In this document: one piece after another, positions 1 through 6,161 of the stretch | Numbering within the stretch: the stretch's first letter is position 1 | How the letters are laid out: each line of letters starts with the position of its first letter | Assembly (NCBI GenBank): GCA_016217865.1 | Contig: JACRFO010000102.1 | Span: 1 to 6,602, forward strand | From: Candidatus Kerfeldbacteria bacterium | GTDB taxonomy: Bacteria > Patescibacteriota > Patescibacteriia > SBBC01 > CAIJZX01 | Direction of reading: 5' to 3' | Length of the DNA stretch: 6,602 nucleotides | Notes under the pieces: generated by a model | Database searches by the model: none | The model's input: only the letters and a program-made list of their open reading frames with translations | Told to the model about the DNA's origin: nothing | Program-made: the position numbers and the translations under genes

Positions 1-1533
<1,533 letters not shown>

Positions 1534-1538
1534 TTGGC

Positions 1539-1568
1539 TTGTCAATACGGCGACCAGCCTGATACACT
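1539..1568 (+). promoter_or_regulatory. Predicted promoter of gatCA
   Basis: TTGTCA (1539-1544, 5 of 6 to the sigma70 -35) is followed by an 18 bp spacer and TACACT (1563-1568, 4 of 6), with a TG one base upstream of the -10 (extended -10). It starts just after the ligA stop. The expected start point, about 7 nt after the -10, falls at 1575-1576, on the gatC ATG itself. The -10 is weak by sequence, so this is a moderate call. Confidence 0.5.
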
Positions 1569-1575
1569 CCCGGAT

Positions 1576-1851
1576 ATGGAACACGCTGATGAACTGATTA
1601 GGAAACTTTCCGACCTCGCTCGACTGGATTTGACCGCCGAGGAACAGGCCCGCCTCGGGGAGCAACTCCCAAAGATTTTGGAATACGTTGGCCAACTGCG
1701 GGAAGTTCGAACCGAAGAGCCGCCACAACCGACAACCCCTTCGCACAATAGCCGGCCGGATGACGTTCGACCGAGCGGTGTTGAATCAGACATTCTTGCC
1801 CAAGCCCCAGATACGCTCGAACACTACTGGAAAGTTGATTCAGTTTTCTAA
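1576..1851 (+). CDS. gatC: Asp-tRNA(Asn)/Glu-tRNA(Gln) amidotransferase subunit C
   Basis: GatC is the small subunit that stabilises the GatCAB complex, which converts Glu-tRNA(Gln) or Asp-tRNA(Asn) to the amidated forms in the cytoplasm. The 91-residue product fits the usual length of about 95. It opens with the family pattern LIRKLSDLARLDLTAEE, has the helix with LPKILEYVGQLREV, and ends with a Pro/Asp-rich tail (LEHYWKVDSVF). I chose the ATG at 1576: the in-frame TTG at 1534 would add 14 residues unlike the family and would overlap the predicted promoter. There is no SD before 1576, and the predicted start point coincides with the ATG, so the message may be leaderless. The stop abuts the gatA start. 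Confidence 0.93.
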   Translation: MEHADELIRKLSDLARLDLTAEEQARLGEQLPKILEYVGQLREVRTEEPPQPTTPSHNSRPDDVRPSGVESDILAQAPDTLEHYWKVDSVF

Positions 1852-3303
1852 ATGACAACGCTTCCAGCAACAATTCGTGAGGTACACCGCGGCTTGCAAG
1901 CCAAGGAATTTTCCGCGGCTGAACTAGCCGCACAAACACTGGAACGTATTGCCAGCCAGGAACCCCGTCTCGGCGCCTTCTTGCGCGTTCGCGAGCAGGT
2001 CATGGCCGAAGCCCAAGCTGTCGACGAGCGCCTCGCCAGCGGTGAGCCGTTGCGGCCGCTTGAAGGTGTGACACTGGCGGTCAAAGACAACATGACGATC
2101 AAGGGTGAAGAAGCGACGGCGGCCTCAAAAGTCCTGACCGGGTACCGCGGCGTGGCCACCGCCACTGCTGTTGCGCGTCTGCGAACGGCCGGGGCGTTGG
2201 TGGTGGGCAAGACGAACCTCGATGAATTTGCGATGGGTGCTTCGACCGAGAACTCGGCCTTTCAACCGACGAAAAATCCTTGGAACACGAGTGTTGTACC
2301 GGGCGGTTCATCCGGCGGTTCAGCGGTAGCGGTCGCCGCATCCGAAGCCGTGCTCGCCATCGGTTCCGACACAGGCGGGTCAATACGCCAGCCAGCGTCA
2401 TTCTGCAATGTCGTCGGAATGAAGCCTACCTACGGACGAGTCTCACGGTACGGTCTGATTGCCCTGGCCTCATCACTCGACCAGATTGGACCGTTCGCCC
2501 GCACGGTCGAGGACGCGGCCCACGTCTATCAGGCGATGGCGGGCGTTGATGAGCATGACGCCACGACGAGTAGTCAGCTGGTCGCTGATGTCGTGGCTGG
2601 GCTTGGGGAAAGCATCGCCGACATGCGAATCGGTATTCCAGCTGAATTCTTTGGTGCCGGAGTTGATCCCCAGGTCGCCGCGACCGTCATGTCAGCTGCA
2701 AAGGTGTACGAATCGCTCGGGGCGAAACTGGTCAACGTCTCGCTGCCCCTCGCACCGCAAGCCTTAGCGACGTATTACATCATCCAACCAGCCGAAGCCA
2801 GTTCGAACCTGGCCCGTTACGACGGTATCCGCTTTGGGCCATCGGTACGGACGAAGGCCGGTTTAGAGCAGATCTACCGCCAATCCCGTGAGCAAGGATT
2901 CGGTACGGAAGTGAAACGGCGGATTATGATCGGCACGTTCGTCCTCTCGGCTGGATACGCTGATGCCTATTACCATCAGGCCATCCGCGTCCGCCATATG
3001 CTCCGCGAAGAGTTTGACCGCATTTTCGACGAGGTTGACGTCCTCCTGACCCCGACCTCGCCAACAGTTGCTTTCCCGCTCGGGGCGCGGACTCAGGACC
3101 CCCTGACGATGTACCTGGCCGACCTCCTGACTGTCCCGGCCAACTTAGCGAATATTCCGGCGATGTCCATCCCGGGCGGGTTCATCGATGGGTTGCCCGT
3201 GGGTGTCCAGTTGATGTCGCGGGAATGGGATGAAGCGACGTTGTTCCGAGCCGGCCACGCCTACCAGCAGGTGACTGACTGGCACCGCCGCGTTCCCGAA
3301 TAG
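1852..3303 (+). CDS. gatA: Asp-tRNA(Asn)/Glu-tRNA(Gln) amidotransferase subunit A
   Basis: GatA is the amidase-signature subunit that hydrolyses glutamine and passes ammonia to GatB for tRNA-bound Glu/Asp amidation. It has 483 residues, full length for the family. By alignment from memory with other GatA proteins, the Ser-cisSer-Lys triad is Lys78 (in LAVKDN), Ser153 (in PGGSSGGSA) and Ser177 (in GSDTGGSIRQPA). The downstream KPTYGRVSRYGLIA block is also intact, and the C-terminal region has SIPGGFIDGLPVGVQLM. The ATG follows the gatC TAA with no gap and no SD (upstream bases are TTTTCTAA), so translation probably relies on coupling to gatC. GatB, needed for tRNA recognition and kinase activity, is not in the window and must be encoded elsewhere. 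Confidence 0.97.
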   Translation: MTTLPATIREVHRGLQAKEFSAAELAAQTLERIASQEPRLGAFLRVREQVMAEAQAVDERLASGEPLRPLEGVTLAVKDNMTIKGEEATAASKVLTGYRGVATATAVARLRTAGALVVGKTNLDEFAMGASTENSAFQPTKNPWNTSVVPGGSSGGSAVAVAASEAVLAIGSDTGGSIRQPASFCNVVGMKPTYGRVSRYGLIALASSLDQIGPFARTVEDAAHVYQAMAGVDEHDATTSSQLVADVVAGLGESIADMRIGIPAEFFGAGVDPQVAATVMSAAKVYESLGAKLVNVSLPLAPQALATYYIIQPAEASSNLARYDGIRFGPSVRTKAGLEQIYRQSREQGFGTEVKRRIMIGTFVLSAGYADAYYHQAIRVRHMLREEFDRIFDEVDVLLTPTSPTVAFPLGARTQDPLTMYLADLLTVPANLANIPAMSIPGGFIDGLPVGVQLMSREWDEATLFRAGHAYQQVTDWHRRVPE

Positions 3304-3329
3304 CCCCGGGTTGCTCGTTCGGCGTTTTT
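3286..3329 (+). terminator. Possible terminator of gatCA
   Basis: CGCCG (3286-3290, inside the gatA 3' end) can pair with CGGCG (3320-3324), followed directly by TTTTT (3325-3329). The loop is long (29 nt) and the element overlaps the -35 region of the next promoter. This is a weak candidate; readthrough into the next gene is possible. Confidence 0.35.
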
Positions 3330-3339
3330 ATGCTATACT
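3311..3339 (+). promoter_or_regulatory. Predicted promoter of the response regulator-ndk unit
   Basis: TTGCTC (3311-3316) is followed by a 17 bp spacer and TATACT (3334-3339), with TG one base before the -10 (extended -10). The -35 is poor (3 of 6) but the extended -10 is good. The predicted start point is about 3346-3347, only 2-3 nt before the ATG at 3349. Confidence 0.65.
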
Positions 3340-3348
3340 GCGATTGTT

Positions 3349-3732
3349 ATGGCGAAGACAAAGATTACGGTCGTCTTGGTGGAAGACGAAAAGATGCTAG
3401 CCGACATGTACGCGACGAAGTTCGCGATGGAAGGCTTCAACGCCCATAAGGCTAATGATGGCGCGGCCGGTTTAGAGGTGATTCGGGACGTCAAACCGGA
3501 CATTATCCTGCTCGACATCATCATGCCGAAAATAGACGGCTTTGGCGTCTTGAAGATGCTGAAAGACGATGCCGCGTTGAAAGACATCCCGGTGATTCTC
3601 CTGACGAACCTGGGACAAGACGAGGATATCAAGAAGGGGAAAGAGCTCGGTGCGGCCGACTACTTCGTTAAGGCGAATCACACCCCCGCCGAAGTCGTGA
3701 CCAAGGTTAAGCAAGTACTGAAGATTACCTAA
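3349..3732 (+). CDS. Single-domain response regulator (CheY-like receiver)
   Basis: This 127-residue protein consists of one REC domain with no output domain, so it probably acts by protein contact or as a phosphotransfer intermediate after phosphorylation by a histidine kinase encoded elsewhere. The expected residues are all present: acidic pocket Glu12-Asp13, phospho-acceptor Asp56 in ILLDIIMP, switch Thr86 in ILLTN, and Lys108 in YFVKAN. The proline that normally follows the switch lysine is Ala109. I associate the VKAN form and the LTNLGQDEDIKKG stretch with CPR receivers. No SD precedes the ATG, and the predicted promoter implies a leaderless or near-leaderless message. ndk follows after 10 nt. 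The partner kinase and the target cannot be told from the window. Confidence 0.93.
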   Translation: MAKTKITVVLVEDEKMLADMYATKFAMEGFNAHKANDGAAGLEVIRDVKPDIILLDIIMPKIDGFGVLKMLKDDAALKDIPVILLTNLGQDEDIKKGKELGAADYFVKANHTPAEVVTKVKQVLKIT

Positions 3733-3742
3733 CTCCATCCGC

Positions 3743-4345
3743 ATGCCCCACGCGCACCTCATCGAACGGACGCTCGTCTTAGTGAAACCGGATGGCGTTA
3801 AACGAAGCTTATCTGGCGAGATCCTTAGCCGCTTTGAAAAGGCTGGCTTGAAAGTTGTCGGAATGAAGATGGTCTGGGTCGACAAAGGGCACGTCTCCAA
3901 GCACTACCCCGACAGCCGGACCGAACTCCTGACGGCCATGGGCGAGAAATCCTTGAAGACCTACGAGAAGTATGGGCTGGATCCGATTGAGATTCTCGGT
4001 ACGAAGGAGCCGGCGGAGATTGGCAAGATGATCAACGAGTGGAACCGGAATTTCCTGTCCTCGGGACCGGTCGTAGCGATTGTGCTGGAAGGGATTCATG
4101 CGATTGACAACGTCCGGATGATCACCGGCAATACGTTACAGACGTTCGCCGATCCTGGCAGCATCCGTGGCGATTTCGCGATTGACTCGCCGGCGCTCGC
4201 TAACCAACAGAAGCGCGCCGTCCATAACCTTGTCCACGCCTCGGGCAACTTGGCTGAAGCGGCCTACGAAATTGATCTCTGGTTCACGCCGAAAGAGCTG
4301 CATGACTACAAGCGCTCCGACGAGGACGTGATGTTCGGTTCGTAA
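3743..4345 (+). CDS. ndk: Nucleoside diphosphate kinase, long form with insertion
   Basis: Ndk transfers the gamma-phosphate from ATP to NDPs through a phosphohistidine and balances NTP pools in the cytoplasm. The N-terminus shows ERTLVLVKPDGVKR (8-21). SGPVVAIVLEG (107-117), IRGDFA (141-146) and the active-site segment HNLVHASGN follow, with His165 the expected phospho-acceptor; the usual H-G-S is H-A-S here. At 200 residues it is longer than the common form of 140-150. The extra length lies mainly between the HY of about 54-55 and the SGP motif (about residues 60-103, YEKYGLDPIEILG and following), and the C-terminal tail runs to residue 200. It starts 10 nt after the response regulator stop with no SD, so it is probably cotranscribed. 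It ends at a predicted terminator. Confidence 0.94.
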   Translation: MPHAHLIERTLVLVKPDGVKRSLSGEILSRFEKAGLKVVGMKMVWVDKGHVSKHYPDSRTELLTAMGEKSLKTYEKYGLDPIEILGTKEPAEIGKMINEWNRNFLSSGPVVAIVLEGIHAIDNVRMITGNTLQTFADPGSIRGDFAIDSPALANQQKRAVHNLVHASGNLAEAAYEIDLWFTPKELHDYKRSDEDVMFGS

Positions 4346-4355
4346 ACATTCTCAT

Positions 4356-4389
4356 TATCCATGGGCGGTGTCTCGTCAGGGTGTTTTTT
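4356..4389 (+). terminator. Predicted terminator of the response regulator-ndk unit
   Basis: An imperfect hairpin sits 10 nt after the ndk stop: TATCC (4356-4360) with GGGTG (4379-4383), an internal loop (ATG/A), then GGCG (4364-4367) with CGTC (4374-4377), and six T (4384-4389). The stem includes several G-U pairs, but the T-tract and position are good. The 3' arm plus tail shares CGTCAGGGT with the terminator at 6098-6128. Confidence 0.6.
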
Positions 4390-4407
4390 GGTTATCCACC
4401 GCGGCCC

Positions 4408-4436
4408 TTGACGGGCGGTTAAGGAGCGCGTATACT
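4408..4436 (+). promoter_or_regulatory. Predicted promoter of the 69-residue membrane protein gene
   Basis: TTGACG (4408-4413, 5 of 6), a 17 bp spacer and TATACT (4431-4436, 5 of 6) make one of the best sigma70-type promoters in the window. The predicted start is near 4443, giving a leader of about 60 nt before the ATG at 4503. Confidence 0.8.
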
Positions 4437-4440
4437 CCTT
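4421..4440. promoter_or_regulatory. Inverted repeat straddling the -10 box (operator-like)
   Basis: AAGGAG (4421-4426) and CTCCTT (4435-4440) are a perfect 6 bp inverted repeat with an 8 bp centre that includes the start of the TATACT -10. A second, weaker dyad, ACCGC (4398-4402) and GCGGT (4415-4419), surrounds the -35. Such placement fits a repressor site, but neither dyad is long and no regulator is identified. Confidence 0.35.
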
Positions 4441-4484
4441 CTCCTCTTTCAACGCTCGCTCTTCCACAAGTCAATACTTAGCCA

Positions 4485-4499
4485 GTCCTAACCAAGGAC
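4485..4499 (+). promoter_or_regulatory. Hairpin that contains the SD of the 69-residue gene
   Basis: GTCCT (4485-4489) pairs perfectly with AGGAC (4495-4499) around the loop AACCA. The 3' arm holds the only SD-like bases (AAGGA, 4494-4498), which lie 4 nt before the ATG at 4503. In the folded form the ribosome binding site would be masked. The stem is short, so ribosomes could melt it. Confidence 0.45.
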
Positions 4500-4502
4500 C
4501 CT

Positions 4503-4712
4503 ATGCTTCACGTCACCCTCGTGACGGCCCCGTACCTTACGCCACTCCTGGCGTTCATCCGTGATTACGGCATGATGGTTATCGGCGCCTTCCTGGTGCT
4601 CGTCGCGTTTGCCGGACGCAAGTTCGGCCCACTCGCTTTACTTCCCTTGGTCTTCGGATTGGGGATTGTATTGAGTGGTGCGGCGCACCTTCTCCCCCTA
4701 GCGGGGAAGTGA
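4503..4712 (+). CDS. Small membrane protein of unknown function, 69 residues
   Basis: I do not recognise a family. The product has an N-terminal hydrophobic stretch (about 4-19), a charged turn (Arg20-Asp21), a hydrophobic segment at about 23-38, a basic Arg39-Lys40 turn and a second long hydrophobic segment at about 42-65. It therefore probably forms a two-helix hairpin in the membrane with the RK turn outside the bilayer. There are no cysteines and no catalytic motif. The size and hairpin form resemble holins, VirB2-type pilins and other small membrane proteins, but nothing in the sequence decides between these. The support for a real gene is a strong promoter, an SD-like AAGGA and a hairpin terminator that frame it exactly. 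Confidence 0.75.
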   Translation: MLHVTLVTAPYLTPLLAFIRDYGMMVIGAFLVLVAFAGRKFGPLALLPLVFGLGIVLSGAAHLLPLAGK

Positions 4713-4720
4713 GAAAGAGG

Positions 4721-4748
4721 AGTCCTTGGGAATCATCCCGGGGACTTT
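4721..4748 (+). terminator. Predicted terminator of the 69-residue gene
   Basis: An 11 bp stem (4721-4731 with 4736-4746, two G-U pairs) closes a 4 nt loop, ATCA, 8 nt after the stop. The T-tract is short (TTT, then CGATT) and runs within 4 nt of the next -35. A second small hairpin, TCCCC (4693-4697) with GGGGA (4703-4707), lies in the end of the ORF. The stem is strong and the tail weak. Confidence 0.65.
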
Positions 4749-4751
4749 CGA

Positions 4752-4780
4752 TTGACATCTGGATGTGCCCCTTGTAGGAT
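4752..4780 (+). promoter_or_regulatory. Predicted promoter of the 142-residue membrane protein gene
   Basis: TTGACA (4752-4757, perfect -35), a 17 bp spacer and TAGGAT (4775-4780, 4 of 6). The predicted start is near 4787, giving a leader of about 43 nt. The start of that leader holds a small ACGC-TTTTT-GCGT stem-loop (4785-4797). Confidence 0.78.
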
Positions 4781-4817
4781 AGGCACGCTTTTTGCGTCCA
4801 CCGTCGTTGTCCTCGGC

Positions 4818-4825
4818 AAGGAGGT
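4818..4825 (+). promoter_or_regulatory. Shine-Dalgarno of the 142-residue gene
   Basis: AAGGAGGT lies 4 nt before the ATG at 4830, a near-perfect match to the anti-SD. It decides this start over the in-frame TTG at 4752, which lies in the -35 box. Confidence 0.85.
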
Positions 4826-4829
4826 ACCG

Positions 4830-5258
4830 ATGCGACCCCGGTTCTATTTCTGGCGCTCCTTCTTCACCGTCCTCGGCCGGATGCTCGCGACGGTCACCTG
4901 GGGCGCAATCCTGTCCCTGGTGATCACGACCCTGGTCAGGCTCGGCTGGCCGGACCTGCCCCGCGTGGTGCTGGCGACCATCCTGCTCCTCTCCCTGGCG
5001 GTCGCCGGGACGCGCTTCGTCCCGGTGCTCGGCCCGCACCTGACTGGCCTGAGCGCCAGTGTCGCCGTCATCGCGGCGGCCTGGTACGGGCAGCTGTGGT
5101 GGTACGTTCACAGTTCGAACTACCCCAGCAACCTGCTCCTGACGATCGCGCTGGTCATCGCTGCTCCGTACTTCGGATACCTGCTCTACCGCCGCTACGT
5201 CTGGGCGGTCAAGTCGCAGGTCTACAACATGCGCCCGACCTTCGACCGCGTCGCCTAA
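4830..5258 (+). CDS. Four-helix membrane protein of unknown function, 142 residues
   Basis: I do not recognise the family. The N-terminus is basic (MRPRFYFWRS). Four hydrophobic segments follow at about 14-36, 45-62, 71-92 and 101-120, joined by short loops (RLGWPDLPR; RFVPVLGPH; HSSNYPS), and then a soluble basic tail of about 20 residues starts with YRRYVW. The positive charges at the N-terminus and after helix 4 suggest that both ends are cytoplasmic. There are no cysteines and no enzymatic motif. Third codon positions are almost all G or C (3 of the first 40 codons end in A/T, against 22 of 40 in gatA). The gene has its own promoter, SD and terminator, so it is a one-gene transcription unit. 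Confidence 0.85.
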   Translation: MRPRFYFWRSFFTVLGRMLATVTWGAILSLVITTLVRLGWPDLPRVVLATILLLSLAVAGTRFVPVLGPHLTGLSASVAVIAAAWYGQLWWYVHSSNYPSNLLLTIALVIAAPYFGYLLYRRYVWAVKSQVYNMRPTFDRVA

Positions 5259-5281
5259 CCGCACCCCACCGCGGTCTTTTT
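5258..5281 (+). terminator. Terminator of the 142-residue gene
   Basis: A perfect 5 bp stem, ACCGC (5258-5262) with GCGGT (5271-5275), closes the loop ACCCCACC and is followed by CTTTTT (5276-5281). The stem begins on the last base of the stop codon. Confidence 0.75.
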
Positions 5282-5286
5282 CTACC

Positions 5287-5315
5287 TGGACAAGAACCGC
5301 CGCGAGGTCTAGGCT
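5287..5315 (+). promoter_or_regulatory. Predicted promoter of the zinc-ribbon-like gene
   Basis: TGGACA (5287-5292, 5 of 6), a 17 bp spacer and TAGGCT (5310-5315, 3 of 6). The -10 is weak alone but is the same TAGG-N-T type as those at 4775 and 5643. The leader (from about 5322) can form TGGTC/GACCA (5324-5328 with 5339-5343) just before the SD. Confidence 0.5.
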
Positions 5316-5354
5316 GCAAGCACTGGTCGCGCGCCCTAGACCAAGGAGGGTTTC

Positions 5355-5597
5355 ATGCAGACAGTTCTTGTGCAGTGCACCTGTGGCGCCGTCAACGCCG
5401 TCACCCCGGTGACGACCGAGAAGCGGGTCTGGCCGGATTTCAGCCCGTACCGCTGTACCTCGTGTCGGCAGGTGCTGAAGCCGACGCCGCTCGAGTGGAA
5501 CGGCATCGTCACTACCATTGCCGATATCCGCTCGGTCCCGGATAGCTGGTGGAACCGTTGCGTCGTTCTGGCTCCCCGGCAATCTATCTTCGACTGA
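5355..5597 (+). CDS. Small zinc-ribbon-like protein, 80 residues
   Basis: I do not recognise the family. The product has two cysteine pairs, C8-x-C10 (CTCGAV) and C34-x2-C37 (YRCTSCRQVL), spaced as in a zinc ribbon, and a lone Cys69 near the C-terminus. The middle and C-terminal parts are polar with no membrane segment, so the protein is probably a cytosolic metal-binding one. It could bind nucleic acid or a protein partner, but nothing in the sequence tells which. The ATG at 5355 has a strong SD, AAGGAGGG (5343-5350), 4 nt upstream. It has its own promoter and terminator and sits between two membrane-protein genes. Confidence 0.8.
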   Translation: MQTVLVQCTCGAVNAVTPVTTEKRVWPDFSPYRCTSCRQVLKPTPLEWNGIVTTIADIRSVPDSWWNRCVVLAPRQSIFD

Positions 5598-5621
5598 CCG
5601 TCTGACCCACGGTCTTTTCTT
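5596..5621 (+). terminator. Terminator of the zinc-ribbon-like gene
   Basis: GACCGT (5596-5601) pairs perfectly with ACGGTC (5609-5614) around the 7 nt loop CTGACCC and is followed by TTTTCTT. The stem starts inside the TGA stop codon, and the tail overlaps the next -35 box. Confidence 0.75.
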
Positions 5622-5648
5622 GCGCAAAGGTGCTGTGTCGTGTAGGGT
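5620..5648 (+). promoter_or_regulatory. Predicted promoter of the 140-residue membrane protein gene
   Basis: TTGCGC (5620-5625, 4 of 6), a 17 bp spacer and TAGGGT (5643-5648, 3 of 6). The -35 is formed partly by the T-tract of the preceding terminator. The predicted start is near 5655. It is weak as a consensus match but has the same form as its two neighbours. Confidence 0.5.
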
Positions 5649-5686
5649 AGACGCGTCCCGATGTCCCCCGGAATAGGAGGCCCTTC

Positions 5687-6109
5687 ATGGTGCGCCGTTA
5701 TCCGATCATCGTGGTGGTTCATTCCTTCGTGGCTCTCTGCTGTGGTCTCTTCCTCGGCGGTCTGTACACCGCGGCGGTGGCCCTGGCGGTCAGGGTTGGT
5801 ACCGGTCGCGATGCCTCGTGGAGCTGGATGCTGGTCGAGCTGGGACTGGCGTCACTGATTGCGGCCGCGTTCATCTACCGCCGCGACCTGCCGCGGATCT
5901 CGCCGACGAATGTCGTCGGTCTGCTGGCCAACCTGCTCGCGCTCGGCGCGCTCCTCGGCGGCCAGATCATCGCGCAACGCACCGGCGCCTCGCCGCTGCT
6001 CGTGATCTTCGGCCTGGCCCTTCTCGGTCTGGCGGTGCTGCTCCTCATCAACGCTCCGTACAAGGCCGCCCGCCGTGGCCTCGTCGGCCGTAATCCCACC
6101 TTGGCGTAG
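5687..6109 (+). CDS. Four-helix membrane protein of unknown function, 140 residues
   Basis: I do not recognise the family. A short basic start (MVRRYP) leads into hydrophobic segments at about 7-35, 46-64, 76-96 and 102-122, followed by a basic tail (YKAARRGLVGRN). The loop after segment 2 is charged (YRRDLPR), which fits a topology with both ends inside. A Cys18-Cys19 pair lies in segment 1; its role is unknown. Segment count and size match the 142-residue neighbour, but I see no clear residue-level similarity between them. The ATG has AGGAGG (5675-5680) 6 nt upstream. The terminator overlaps the last codons. Confidence 0.85.
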   Translation: MVRRYPIIVVVHSFVALCCGLFLGGLYTAAVALAVRVGTGRDASWSWMLVELGLASLIAAAFIYRRDLPRISPTNVVGLLANLLALGALLGGQIIAQRTGASPLLVIFGLALLGLAVLLLINAPYKAARRGLVGRNPTLA

Positions 6110-6128
6110 TCCGTCAGGGTATTTTCTT
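6098..6128 (+). terminator. Predicted terminator of the 140-residue gene
   Basis: ACCTTGGC (6098-6105) pairs with GTCAGGGT (6113-6120), 8 bp with two G-U pairs, around a 7 nt loop that contains the TAG stop. ATTTTCTT follows and runs into the next -35. The 5' arm encodes the last residues of the protein. Confidence 0.6.
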
Positions 6129-6155
6129 GTCCGCCTAAACGGGTTTCGGTATACT
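6127..6155 (+). promoter_or_regulatory. Predicted promoter of the structured RNA
   Basis: TTGTCC (6127-6132, 4 of 6), a 17 bp spacer and TATACT (6150-6155, 5 of 6). Seven nt after the -10 is G6162, the first base of the 8 bp segment that pairs with the other end of the RNA. No SD-plus-ORF follows. Confidence 0.7.
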
Positions 6156-6161
6156 GACCGT

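Noticed and set aside
1534..1575. TTG start extending GatC by 14 residues
   Set aside because: The extra residues do not resemble GatC, the TTG follows the ligA stop with no SD, and the stretch overlaps the gatC promoter.
4752..4829. TTG start extending the 142-residue protein by 26 residues
   Set aside because: This stretch contains the -35 and -10 of the predicted promoter, and the ATG at 4830 has a near-perfect SD.
4698..5627. 309-codon minus-strand open frame
   Set aside because: It is the antisense shadow of the high-GC 142- and 80-residue genes: its product is rich in Arg, Asp, Gly and Gln, as expected of such shadows, while the plus-strand genes have SDs, promoters and terminators.
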